Positions 1-6,807 are shown, numbered from the stretch's first letter. The stretch is DNA of 8,280 nt from Micrococcaceae bacterium UBA3381 (GCA_002358975.1 DEPX01000107.1:5670-13949), one strand, 5' to 3'. Notes: a model not told the origin generated them from the letters alone. Made by a program: numbers and translations.

Positions 1-1357
1 CCGCATAGAGGGCTGCCGTTAGATCGCGGCCTGGCTCGACCAACATCGAGACCCTGTCTCCTGGACGCATTCCAGCTGCTCGTAGCCCCAAGGCCATCGC
101 ATCGACAATTGTCGATAGTCCAGCCCAAGACACTTCGAATGGGCGGCCACCTCGGTCGGTTACAGTCATATCGACCAGCGCTTTTTCGGATGAATCGGCC
201 CACCGATCTAAGTATGTCCATAGTGGAGCGTAACTTCCCACTGCAGTCGAGCCGCAGGTAGCTTTGGGGTCCGTTGTGGGTTCGACAGTACCGTCAAGTT
301 GTTGACGGAGCCATCCCAGAATAGGCGTTGTGATATTGCGGTCTTCTGCTAATAAATGTCCTGCGGTTTCATATCGGTGAAGATCCAAGCTTTTGATCCG
401 CTGAACCAAATCGTGTTGATAACGATCTATAAAAACCGGGTCTTTTGCTCCCCATAGTAGAAGTGCTGGTTTGTCTGTGACGCTTAGACTGGTGGCTATT
501 TGACGAAGAGCGCCTCGGGAGCGATGGTCTTCCGAGGTGGGAATATCGGCGACGAAGCCGCCGATACCACCTCGGTGGGCTGGTTTATTATATGGAGCTT
601 TATAGGCGAGCTTGATATCGTCGTCCAGGGCTGGGTGCCCTAGTCTAAGCGTGGTGTTGAGAAATGCCGGAGTGACCACGGTTGAACTGGGCAGCACAGG
701 TCCGGCCAGTGCAGCCTGTAGTGGGGCAGGAATGCTTGTAGCTTGGTCGTGCCATACCGCGGTATTCAAGGACATCATGCCGACCGGGTCTAAACCTGAA
801 CCTAGTCTGCGAAGCGTGGTATTTGAAGCCCAACCCAATGAGACAACGCCGCCCCAGTCGTGGCCCAAAGTAAATATGGGGGTGTCGGAATCTGCCTCTA
901 GTACCTGTGCCAATAAGGCATCTAGATCCTGAATGCGTTCGGCAAGAGTGCGATATGTGGTTGTGTCACTCTTTGCAGAAGGCAGAGACGAGTGCTGAAA
1001 CCGCTGCGAAAACCCCATATCTAACTGATCTGGTGCGATGACCCGGATAACGGGCGCCCGACCGCAACCAGGGCCCAAATCGATTTTGCCGAGGGCGGCG
1101 TCAATGCCTGCTTGAGCGATATTTCGCCACATATAAGACCAGGTGGGGTTGCCATGCACGGCAACGACAATGGCATCAATGTCCTGCGGCCCAACACCGT
1201 TTTCCTCCAGTACTGCAGCTGTATCCAGTACGTGGAATTGACGCGTTCCGTCAGTAGTTGAGACGTCGACTAGGCGTGACCACCGAGGATCCCATCCCGG
1301 CAGTTTCGCAGGATCTACGACTTCGTGTGGGTAGTTGGCCGGTTGGGAAGGAATCAT
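1..1357 (-). CDS. oleBC: OleB-OleC fusion: beta-lactone decarboxylase joined to AMP-forming beta-lactone synthetase (3' part cut by the window edge)
   Basis: The frame is open from ATG 1357 to base 1, giving 452 visible residues. Residues about 50-350 form an alpha/beta-hydrolase domain of the haloalkane-dehalogenase type. It has an oxyanion-hole motif HGNPTWSYMWR (His68), a nucleophile elbow GHDWGG with Asp167 rather than Ser, an acidic residue in WGAKDPV (Asp306) and a catalytic His in AGHLLAED (His334). After a linker, APLWTYLDRWADSSEKALVD onward (from about residue 377) matches the start of an AMP-binding acyl ligase; its catalytic motifs lie beyond the edge. In the Ole pathway the OleC part makes a beta-lactone from a 2-alkyl-3-hydroxy acid using ATP, and OleB removes CO2 to give the cis-olefin. 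Such OleBC fusions are known in actinobacteria, including Micrococcus luteus. The ATG lies 10 nt after the oleA stop with only a weak GGTGA ahead of it, so translation is probably coupled to oleA. An in-frame TTG at 1378 is an alternative start. Without oleA beside it, the N-terminal domain alone could be taken for a haloalkane dehalogenase. Confidence 0.9.
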   Translation of the reverse strand, partial: MIPSQPANYPHEVVDPAKLPGWDPRWSRLVDVSTTDGTRQFHVLDTAAVLEENGVGPQDIDAIVVAVHGNPTWSYMWRNIAQAGIDAALGKIDLGPGCGRAPVIRVIAPDQLDMGFSQRFQHSSLPSAKSDTTTYRTLAERIQDLDALLAQVLEADSDTPIFTLGHDWGGVVSLGWASNTTLRRLGSGLDPVGMMSLNTAVWHDQATSIPAPLQAALAGPVLPSSTVVTPAFLNTTLRLGHPALDDDIKLAYKAPYNKPAHRGGIGGFVADIPTSEDHRSRGALRQIATSLSVTDKPALLLWGAKDPVFIDRYQHDLVQRIKSLDLHRYETAGHLLAEDRNITTPILGWLRQQLDGTVEPTTDPKATCGSTAVGSYAPLWTYLDRWADSSEKALVDMTVTDRGGRPFEVSWAGLSTIVDAMALGLRAAGMRPGDRVSMLVEPGRDLTAALYA

Positions 1358-1367
1358 TGGTAGGGGT

Positions 1368-2390
1368 TCACCACTCAATTTCTAACATTGCAACGTTGAG
1401 TCCAGAGCCAACGCCCATGGTGAGCACTCGGTCGCCTACTTGCAGCGTCTCGAGTTCTCGAGCCAATGTGATAGGAAGCGCTGCCGGACCAATGTTACCT
1501 AAGTCTGGGAAAGTAGTGGGAATTTTTTTCCGGTCCAGCCCTGCCGATTTGATAATCGCATCGGTGTGCATTTGGGAAACCTGGTGGGTGATGTAGCGGT
1601 CCATATTGTGCCAGTTCCAATCGGCCGGTGTGTCATTCCAGGCGTCCATAACAAGTTCCAAGCCATTTTCTAGCAGCGCGCCTGAGTCCGTGAACATGCC
1701 GTCGTGACTGCCCTGGCATAGGTTGTGGTATGAGGTACCAGCACGAGTTACGCCTCGTAAAATACGGTGGCCTTCTGGGTGCATATCCGCACGCCCCAGC
1801 ACTGCTGCCGCAGCCCCAGAACCCAGAGTTAACGACGCGAATTGTTGCATAAAATTGTCGCGCGTCGTCTTATCTGACAGTAGGTTTTCTACAGTCGCTT
1901 CTTGCACATTCTTGGCATCTTCGCCAGCAACCACGACCGCGTAATCGATTTGTCCGGCATCAATTAGCGTTGCCGCCAGATCCATTCCGTTGACAAAACC
2001 AAGGCAGGCGTTTGTAATGTCAAAATTGGTGGCGGAAGGTGCTAATCCCATAGTGTCATGGATTTGGGCAGAGACAGCAGGCTCTAATTGACTTCGTGTG
2101 ACAGAAGTATTAATAAGTAAGCCGATGGAATCAGGCGAAATTCCTGCCTCAGCTAAAGCTTTTACGCCGGCTTGTGCGGCGCCGTCAATATAATCTTGTG
2201 GTTCCTCCCACATGCGACGCACGCGAACTCCAGCCACGCGTTGTAGTAGACGTGTAGGAAGACGCAGTCGTTTGAGCACGGCTGCGAGACGGTCATCGAT
2301 CATGTCGGAGGTAACTTCCACCGGGGCGGTCACTTCCACCACAGAAAGTAATGCCGCATTGTGGTGAATTGAAACCGCATTAGAACTCAC
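1368..2390 (-). CDS. oleA: OleA: thiolase-fold acyl-CoA condensing enzyme for long-chain olefin biosynthesis
   Basis: This 340-residue protein has the KAS III/thiolase fold and the usual OleA length. OleA joins two fatty acyl-CoAs head to head to give a 2-alkyl-3-keto acid, the first step of long-chain olefin synthesis. The active-site Cys is Cys129 in FDITNACLGFVNGMD. Glu103 (in SQLEP) lies 26 residues before it, the same spacing as the Cys143/Glu117 pair known in Xanthomonas campestris OleA. His269 (ITHQVS) and Asn299 (LGNIGPA) complete the Cys-His-Asn set. The C-terminal GVGSGLNVAMLE is also typical of OleA; this Glu plus the neighbouring oleBC argue against a FabH. The start is GTG at 2390. 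An in-frame TAA lies just upstream at about 2415, and no earlier start codon exists between them. The nearest Shine-Dalgarno-like AGGA is about 14 nt ahead of the GTG, which is rather far. It forms an operon with oleBC. Confidence 0.92.
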   Translation of the reverse strand: MSSNAVSIHHNAALLSVVEVTAPVEVTSDMIDDRLAAVLKRLRLPTRLLQRVAGVRVRRMWEEPQDYIDGAAQAGVKALAEAGISPDSIGLLINTSVTRSQLEPAVSAQIHDTMGLAPSATNFDITNACLGFVNGMDLAATLIDAGQIDYAVVVAGEDAKNVQEATVENLLSDKTTRDNFMQQFASLTLGSGAAAAVLGRADMHPEGHRILRGVTRAGTSYHNLCQGSHDGMFTDSGALLENGLELVMDAWNDTPADWNWHNMDRYITHQVSQMHTDAIIKSAGLDRKKIPTTFPDLGNIGPAALPITLARELETLQVGDRVLTMGVGSGLNVAMLEIEW

Positions 2391-2480
2391 GTTGGACTGT
2401 CCATTCCTGTCTGTTTACATTCAAAATTGGCAGCCATCGCCCCAAACTTTGAGTTGTCACAGCTACCGAGCTTAGCGTGG

Positions 2481-2510
2481 ATTATCTATCGGCGCGATTC
2501 GGGCTCCGAA
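2481..2510 (-). promoter_or_regulatory. possible oleA promoter
   Basis: Read on the minus strand, TTCGGA (2510-2505) and GATAAT (2486-2481) are separated by 18 nt. The -10 matches the consensus at five of six positions, the -35 at three. Transcription would start near 2474 and give a leader of about 85 nt before the oleA GTG. The 171-nt gap between the peptidase stop (2562) and oleA (2390) shows no convincing terminator, so read-through from blaI into oleA is also possible. Confidence 0.25.
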
Positions 2511-2561
2511 GCGTATCCTTCTAGCATATTTTGGCCGTAGCCTCATCTGCCGGGCGTTTAG

Positions 2562-3533
2562 TTAGATCAAACTAATCACGGCAGGCACCAATACTAGTAG
2601 TCCAGCTGCTATTATCACCAAACTTACTCTACATGAACTCAATGGCTGCAAGGATTCGGTTAGTCGTGTGACTCGGCGAGTGGCCATAGTTGGGTCCAGC
2701 TGCGAAACTGTGCCAGGATCGTCGGGGTTCTGCTGCACTGAAGCATCAATAGTATACGCCAGGGCAGCGGCGAGATCCTGACGAGAGTGTTTGCTCAGGG
2801 CCACATTATCGGCCATGATCTCCGTCAGCTCGGTGACCTCCTGGTCTGCAGTACCGGTAGCAGGTAGCCAGGGCGCGGCTTTATGCCAGGCTTGGAAGGC
2901 CAGGCGTAGCAGATCGTGGCGTTGGGTTAGATGCGCAGATTCGTGGGCTAAAACCGCTGCCAATTGTTTCGATGAAAGTTGGTTGAGTAAACCAGTGGAG
3001 ACAACTGTGATTGGACTATTTATTGCGGGCAAACAGTATGCGAGGGGATGCTCTACCGGTAAAACACGTGTGCTGGCAGGACTGTTGGAGGATGTGGTTG
3101 AGCCGTATGCTTCGTCGTGCAGGGAAGCCGATAGGACATCAACAAATTCGCGATGCCTTTTTCGCTGGCTGAACGTCAAGTATGTGGTGTGCAGTAAGAC
3201 CAGGGCCAAGTGACCAAATAGAATGCAACCCAGTGTCACGGCTGCTAAGCCTAACGGAGCCCAGCGGGTGTCGTAGACTAACTCGTAGAAGCCCTGAGCA
3301 TTGAACGTTCGCCAAAGTTCTGCACCTGCGGTGAAAATCCCAGAGCCAAACGGTTGCAGTCCCCACGTTAGTGGTGCGGTGACGAGAGCGAGACCACCGC
3401 TAATGCCGATGGCTTGCCAGAGGACAAGTGCTGCACCGGGTGCACGTGAGGGCCATTTCGCTCGCTGTAGCCATAGCGGCACCGGCCAGGCCAGTATTAT
3501 GGCCAGTAACGCAAGGAAATACGGGGTGAGCAT
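2562..3533 (-). CDS. BlaR1-like M56 family membrane zinc metallopeptidase, short form
   Basis: This is a 323-residue membrane protein. Hydrophobic segments lie at about residues 3-22, 33-58, 93-120 and 303-322. Between the last two is a cytoplasmic-type peptidase domain with the zinc motif HESAH (His197, Glu198, His201) and a likely third ligand region TEIMADN (Glu238, Asp242), the HExxH...ExxxD layout of M56. Staphylococcal BlaR1 and MecR1 are about twice this length because they add an extracellular penicillin-binding sensor; that part is absent here. The size and pairing resemble the M. tuberculosis Rv1845c-Rv1846c pair. The expected role is to cleave or otherwise inactivate the co-encoded BlaI repressor on an envelope signal, but the signal cannot be read from the sequence. 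The start ATG 3533 has GGAGG 3 nt upstream and lies 21 nt after the blaI stop, so the two are one operon. Confidence 0.88.
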   Translation of the reverse strand: MLTPYFLALLAIILAWPVPLWLQRAKWPSRAPGAALVLWQAIGISGGLALVTAPLTWGLQPFGSGIFTAGAELWRTFNAQGFYELVYDTRWAPLGLAAVTLGCILFGHLALVLLHTTYLTFSQRKRHREFVDVLSASLHDEAYGSTTSSNSPASTRVLPVEHPLAYCLPAINSPITVVSTGLLNQLSSKQLAAVLAHESAHLTQRHDLLRLAFQAWHKAAPWLPATGTADQEVTELTEIMADNVALSKHSRQDLAAALAYTIDASVQQNPDDPGTVSQLDPTMATRRVTRLTESLQPLSSCRVSLVIIAAGLLVLVPAVISLI

Positions 3534-3554
3534 GGGCCTCCAGGCGTACTGGCG

Positions 3555-3929
3555 TTAGTTGTCACGAGTCTGCAAAAGACGACGTACCTGTTGAGCATCA
3601 GAGGGGTCGATGCCACCGATAAAGCGGGCCAGTACTGCGTGCTTATCCACAGCAGAACCCAGCACATCGTTGAGGAGCTGTACGGTGTGGTCTTCTCGGC
3701 TAGTAGCTGACGAAAACTCATGGGGGCGTTTTGAAGAGTCTTTAGTGACAAATCCTTTTTTGTTCAGCCGGCCAAGCACGGTTAATACCGTGGTGATCGC
3801 CGGCGCGCCGTCCTGACGCTGCGCCAAGGCGTCCCGGACCTGATTTGCCGTCAATGCTTCGGTGGCATCCCACAATAGATTCATAATGGCTTGTTCCAGT
3901 TCGCCCAATGACGACCCTTCTTTAGACAT
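3555..3929 (-). CDS. blaI: BlaI/MecI/CopY-family winged-helix transcriptional repressor
   Basis: This 124-residue protein has the usual length of the penicillinase-repressor family. The N-terminal winged helix spans about residues 6-75: LGELEQAIMNLLW, then LTANQVRDAL, then the recognition helix ITTVLTVLGRLNKKGFV (45-61) and a basic wing KDSSKRPHEFS. The C-terminal helices (about 80-120) would form the dimer interface. Family members bind dyads with TACA/TGTA half-sites as dimers and are released when their partner peptidase acts. The ATG at 3929 is preceded by AGGGG, 9 nt upstream. It is the first gene of the operon with the M56 peptidase and is divergent from cydA. M. tuberculosis BlaI is reported to control blaC and also ATP synthase genes, so a role in respiration is plausible here. 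No beta-lactamase gene is visible in the window. Confidence 0.92.
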   Translation of the reverse strand: MSKEGSSLGELEQAIMNLLWDATEALTANQVRDALAQRQDGAPAITTVLTVLGRLNKKGFVTKDSSKRPHEFSSATSREDHTVQLLNDVLGSAVDKHAVLARFIGGIDPSDAQQVRRLLQTRDN

Positions 3930-3984
3930 GCTCGTTAGCCCCTAACCGCCACGATATGACGGGTGTGCCAGATTGAAAGTATTC

Positions 3985-4013
3985 TCTATGTTTAGTTTAG
4001 CGGGGTACGTCAA
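3985..4013 (-). promoter_or_regulatory. candidate blaI-M56 promoter
   Basis: On the minus strand TTGACG (4013-4008) is a five-of-six match to a -35. CATAGA (3990-3985), 17 nt later, is a weaker -10 with three matches. Transcription would begin near 3978, leaving a leader of about 50 nt to the blaI ATG. The perfect palindrome 4016-4036 starts 2 nt upstream of the -35. Confidence 0.4.
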
Positions 4014-4015
4014 CG

Positions 4016-4036
4016 ATTTCTACATCGTGTAGAAAT
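4016..4036. promoter_or_regulatory. perfect 21-bp palindrome, probable BlaI operator
   Basis: The arms ATTTCTACA (4016-4024) and TGTAGAAAT (4028-4036) are exact reverse complements around the 3-nt centre TCG. The core TACA-N3-TGTA is of the TACA/TGTA class bound by BlaI, MecI and CopY repressors; classical staphylococcal and CopY sites have a 2-nt centre, so the spacing here is one longer. It sits between divergent blaI and cydA, overlaps the candidate cydA -35 (4019-4024) and abuts the blaI -35. A repressor bound here could block both promoters. That BlaI is the ligand is an inference from position and half-site. Confidence 0.65.
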
Positions 4037-4047
4037 GTGGTTATTAT
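4019..4047 (+). promoter_or_regulatory. candidate cydA promoter overlapping the palindrome
   Basis: TCTACA (4019-4024, four of six matches to TTGACA) is followed after 17 nt by TATTAT (4042-4047, five of six matches to TATAAT). The -35 lies inside the left arm of the 21-bp palindrome. Transcription would start near 4054, giving a cydABD leader of about 118 nt. An alternative -10 in the same stretch is TATAAG (4045-4050). I see no Rex-type or CRP-type (TGTGA-N6-TCACA) site in this region. Confidence 0.4.
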
Positions 4048-4056
4048 AAGAGCAAT

Positions 4057-4086
4057 GGTTGTTTTACAACCGGTAGAAAAAACAAC
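4057..4086. repeat. overlapping inverted repeats in the cydA leader; possible second operator half-sites
   Basis: Three overlapping symmetries occur here. GGTTG (4057-4061) and CAACC (4067-4071) flank a 5-nt loop. GTTGTTTT (4058-4065) and AAAACAAC (4079-4086) are exact reverse complements 13 nt apart. TTTTACA-ACC-GGTAGAA (4062-4078) resembles the upstream palindrome with two mismatches between its arms. It lies just after the proposed start of transcription, so it may be a weaker repressor site or alternative RNA hairpins. The stretch is AT-rich, so some of the symmetry may be chance. Confidence 0.35.
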
Positions 4087-4157
4087 AAGCCTTAATAGCT
4101 TTGACGTTTTTGAATACATCCTCGCAACGATTTTCGAGCATTAGCTTTTGTGCTGGT

Positions 4158-4166
4158 GGGGAGGGG
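4158..4166 (+). promoter_or_regulatory. ribosome binding site that fixes the cydA start
   Basis: The purine block GGGGAGGGG contains GAGG ending 7 nt before ATG 4172. The frame stays open up to a TTG at 4148, but that start would place the Shine-Dalgarno inside the coding region and add eight residues foreign to CydA. Confidence 0.85.
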
Positions 4167-4171
4167 CCCTG

Positions 4172-5752
4172 ATGGATCCTCTTGAGGTAGCCCGATGGCA
4201 GTTTGGTATTACTACTGTCTACCACTTCTTAATGGTGCCATTAACGATTGGGCTGGGTATCGTGCTGGTCGCCATGCAAACCGCATGGCATCGCACCGGT
4301 AAAGATCATTACCTGCGTATGACCAAGTTTTGGGGCAAGATCTTTATGATCAACTTCATCATGGGGGTTGCTACCGGCTTAGTGCAGGAATTTCAGTTCG
4401 GTATGGCCTGGAGTGAATACTCTCGCTTTGTCGGTGATGTCTTCGGTGCCCCACTTGCTATGGAAGCGTTGATCGCCTTCTTTTTGGAATCAGTTTTCAT
4501 CGGTATTTGGGTTTTTGGCTGGGGACGGGTTCGTCCTGCGGTTCATCTCACAGCGCTTTGGTTAGCAGTGGCCGGATCTGTGGTATCTGCTTACTTTATT
4601 CTGGCAGCTAATGCTTTTATGCAACACCCGGTAGGCATCGAATATGTTAATGGTCGAGCTGAAATGGTTGATATATGGGCTTTGTTTACGAACCCAACGT
4701 TGTTAGTGCACTTCCCCCACACCATATTCGGTGCGTTAGCTGTTGCCGGGTCTATGCTGTTGGGTATCGGTTGGTATCACTTGTGGAAGCGTCGCAAAGA
4801 AGGCATCGATACAGTAGACGAAAACGGCTACGTTGTCGTAGGCTCGACCGGTTCTAAAGCCCGTGATGAGGCAGACTACCGTGGTTGGCGGGCATCATTT
4901 CGGTGGGGCGGCTGGATCGCTATATTCGCCTTTTTAGGTACGGCATTTACCGGTCATGCCCAAGCGCAGATGATGATCCAACAACAGCCCCTCAAAATGG
5001 CTGCTGCCGAAGCGGCATGTCACGATGGCACAGGTTTCTCTGTACTTTCAGTCGCCAGCGCGGACAGTGGTGGAGCCACAACCTGTGATGACGTAGTGGG
5101 TGTTTTTGAAATCCCAGGGCTGTTGTCCTACCTTGCCTATAACGACTTCACGACTCCTGTTGAAGGGGTCAATACCCTGATTCCGCAGTATGAGGAACAA
5201 TATGGGACCCACTTGCCAGACGATCCACGCTACGGTGAGCGGGCCGGAAGCGAAATTGAATACCTCCCGATCATGGAGGTCACCTATTGGGGCTTTCGAC
5301 TAATGATCACTTTTGGCGGTTTGGCAGCACTTGCGGCCGGCATTGGGCTGTGGATCGGTCGCAAAGGTACGGTGCCTCATGACAAAACACTAATGAACCT
5401 GGCTTGGCTTTCAATACTGGCCCCCTTTGCAGCCAACTCAGCGGGCTGGGTCTTCACCGAGATGGGCCGACAACCTTTCACGGTTGCACCGAATCCTGAT
5501 CCAACGGGAGTAGATCAGGTATGGCAGTTTACAGCTGCAGCGGTATCACCTGGAGTTTCAGGTGAAGAAATTGTGTTTTCGCTCATTGTTCTGACGCTGA
5601 TCTATGCCCTGTTATTAGTGGTCGAAGTTGTGTTGCTGGTCCGATTTACCAGGGGTGGTCATCCCGCCGGTATGCCTGAACTTTTGGCTGATGAACGCGA
5701 TGATGACGACCATGATCAGCCATCGTCCGACGTGTTGTCCTTCGCATATTAA
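4172..5752 (+). CDS. cydA: Cytochrome bd quinol oxidase subunit I (CydA)
   Basis: This is the haem-bearing subunit of the membrane oxidase that oxidises quinol and reduces O2 to water. The 526 residues begin with the conserved ARWQFGITTVYHF; His18 matches the haem b595 ligand (E. coli His19). Also visible are Glu98 and Glu106 (MEALIAFFLES), His183 (FPHTIFG, the haem b558 ligand equivalent), Met378 (FRLMITFG, the second b558 ligand) and GRQP (432-435) after Glu430. The quinol-binding Q-loop begins at GHAQAQMMIQQQPLKMAAAEA, with Lys275 and Glu280 as the conserved pair. Two cysteines in the loop, Cys283 and Cys305, could form a disulfide. About nine membrane segments are evident, with an acidic cytoplasmic-type tail rich in Asp (about 507-520). 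ATG 4172 is chosen over upstream TTG 4148 because of the strong Shine-Dalgarno and the family N-terminus. It is first in the cydA-cydB-cydD operon and divergent from blaI. Confidence 0.97.
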   Translation: MDPLEVARWQFGITTVYHFLMVPLTIGLGIVLVAMQTAWHRTGKDHYLRMTKFWGKIFMINFIMGVATGLVQEFQFGMAWSEYSRFVGDVFGAPLAMEALIAFFLESVFIGIWVFGWGRVRPAVHLTALWLAVAGSVVSAYFILAANAFMQHPVGIEYVNGRAEMVDIWALFTNPTLLVHFPHTIFGALAVAGSMLLGIGWYHLWKRRKEGIDTVDENGYVVVGSTGSKARDEADYRGWRASFRWGGWIAIFAFLGTAFTGHAQAQMMIQQQPLKMAAAEAACHDGTGFSVLSVASADSGGATTCDDVVGVFEIPGLLSYLAYNDFTTPVEGVNTLIPQYEEQYGTHLPDDPRYGERAGSEIEYLPIMEVTYWGFRLMITFGGLAALAAGIGLWIGRKGTVPHDKTLMNLAWLSILAPFAANSAGWVFTEMGRQPFTVAPNPDPTGVDQVWQFTAAAVSPGVSGEEIVFSLIVLTLIYALLLVVEVVLLVRFTRGGHPAGMPELLADERDDDDHDQPSSDVLSFAY

Positions 5753-5787
5753 TGCGAGCCACAACAGGATCTGAAAGGTAAAACAAC

Positions 5788-6807
5788 ATGGAATTTCTTC
5801 CGACGTTGTGGTTCATTCTCATTGCCGTGCTGTGGATCGGCTACCTGGTGCTCGATGGTTTCGATCTGGGGGTCGGGATGTTAATGAAGGTCTGGGCACG
5901 CAATGAGTCCCAACGACGCGTCCTGCTTAATTCTATTGGTCCGGTTTGGGACGGTAATGAAGTTTGGCTCATTACCGCTGCAGGGGCGACTTTTGCTGCT
6001 TTCCCGCATTGGTATGCCTCCATGTTTGCCGGACTATATATTCCCCTGACGCTTGCGCTGTTGGCGCTAATATTGCGAGCGGTGTCTATCGAATACCGCG
6101 GTAAGTCGCACAGCCAGACGGCACGCAATATGTGGACCTGGATGATGGCCGGGGGCTCGTTTGTAGCCGCCTTTTGTATCGGGGCCATGCTTGCTCTAAC
6201 CACTACCGGCTTGCCACTAGACGAAAATGGTGATCGAGTCGGTGGACCGTTCACGTGGTTAAATGGCTGGGCCGTGCTAGGTGGGCTAGCCGTCGTCGGT
6301 ATCTCACTTGCACAAGGTTGGGCATTCTTGTCCCTGAAAACCCTTGGTGCACCTCGTGAAGCAGGCAACCAGCAATTGCGCCGTTTCCTGCCGCTCTACC
6401 TGCTACCAGCAGCCATCTGGGCGATCATGTTGACTGCGCAGTATCCGAAGATCAGCGCATCAGTAATGTTGGCCCTAGCCGTTGTGGGGCTCGTCTTTGC
6501 CTGGGTGTGCGCAAACCGCCGCCAAGAGGGACTGACATTTACCGGCATGGTGGTATTTATCCTGTTTGGCGTCGGATCCATTTTTATGGCGTTATACCCG
6601 AACGTCTTGCCATCCACCGTTGATACGGCTTATAATCTCACAATCGAGTCAGCCTCCTCATCGGCTTATACGCTAACCATTATGGCCGTGGTCACTGCTA
6701 TATTCTTACCAATTGTGCTGATCTACAGTGTGTGGAGTTATCGGACGTTCCGCGATCGAATTGGCGAACAACACATCCCTGAAGCAGCCGTGGTGACGCC
6801 GGTCTGA
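5788..6807 (+). CDS. cydB: Cytochrome bd quinol oxidase subunit II (CydB)
   Basis: CydB is the partner membrane subunit that stabilises the haems of CydA and helps supply protons. The 339 residues show the family signatures LDGFDLGVG (22-30), GPVWDGNEVWLITAAGATFAA (from 51), FPHWYASMFAG (72-82) and LYPNVLPST (269-277). About eight to nine hydrophobic segments span the protein, ending with a short soluble tail. The ATG has AAAGG 9 nt upstream and lies 35 nt after the cydA stop. The TGA stop overlaps the proposed CTG start of cydD by three bases (CTGA). Confidence 0.97.
   Translation: MEFLPTLWFILIAVLWIGYLVLDGFDLGVGMLMKVWARNESQRRVLLNSIGPVWDGNEVWLITAAGATFAAFPHWYASMFAGLYIPLTLALLALILRAVSIEYRGKSHSQTARNMWTWMMAGGSFVAAFCIGAMLALTTTGLPLDENGDRVGGPFTWLNGWAVLGGLAVVGISLAQGWAFLSLKTLGAPREAGNQQLRRFLPLYLLPAAIWAIMLTAQYPKISASVMLALAVVGLVFAWVCANRRQEGLTFTGMVVFILFGVGSIFMALYPNVLPSTVDTAYNLTIESASSSAYTLTIMAVVTAIFLPIVLIYSVWSYRTFRDRIGEQHIPEAAVVTPV

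Noticed and set aside
612..932. Open frame of about 106 codons on the plus strand
   Set aside because: It lies entirely antisense to the well-supported oleBC coding region and resembles no protein family; a shadow frame.
645..1357. Stand-alone haloalkane dehalogenase reading of the OleB domain
   Set aside because: The motifs are shared with dehalogenases, but fusion to an acyl ligase and position after oleA fit OleB better.
2494..2513. Small hairpin TTCGG-AGC-CCGAA (minus strand) after the M56 gene as a terminator
   Set aside because: Five pairs, no T-run after it, and it overlaps the candidate oleA -35; not convincing.
4101..4129. Second cydA promoter at TTGACG (4101-4106)
   Set aside because: The -35 is good, but no acceptable -10 lies 16-19 nt downstream.
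5743..5756. CGCAT-ATTA-ATGCG inverted repeat over the cydA stop codon
   Set aside because: Five pairs only and no T-run; too weak to call a terminator, and cydB with its own ribosome site follows 35 nt later in the same operon.
5841..6368. Open frame of about 175 codons on the minus strand
   Set aside because: It is antisense to cydB, whose family motifs are unmistakable; composition and lack of a ribosome site mark it as a shadow.
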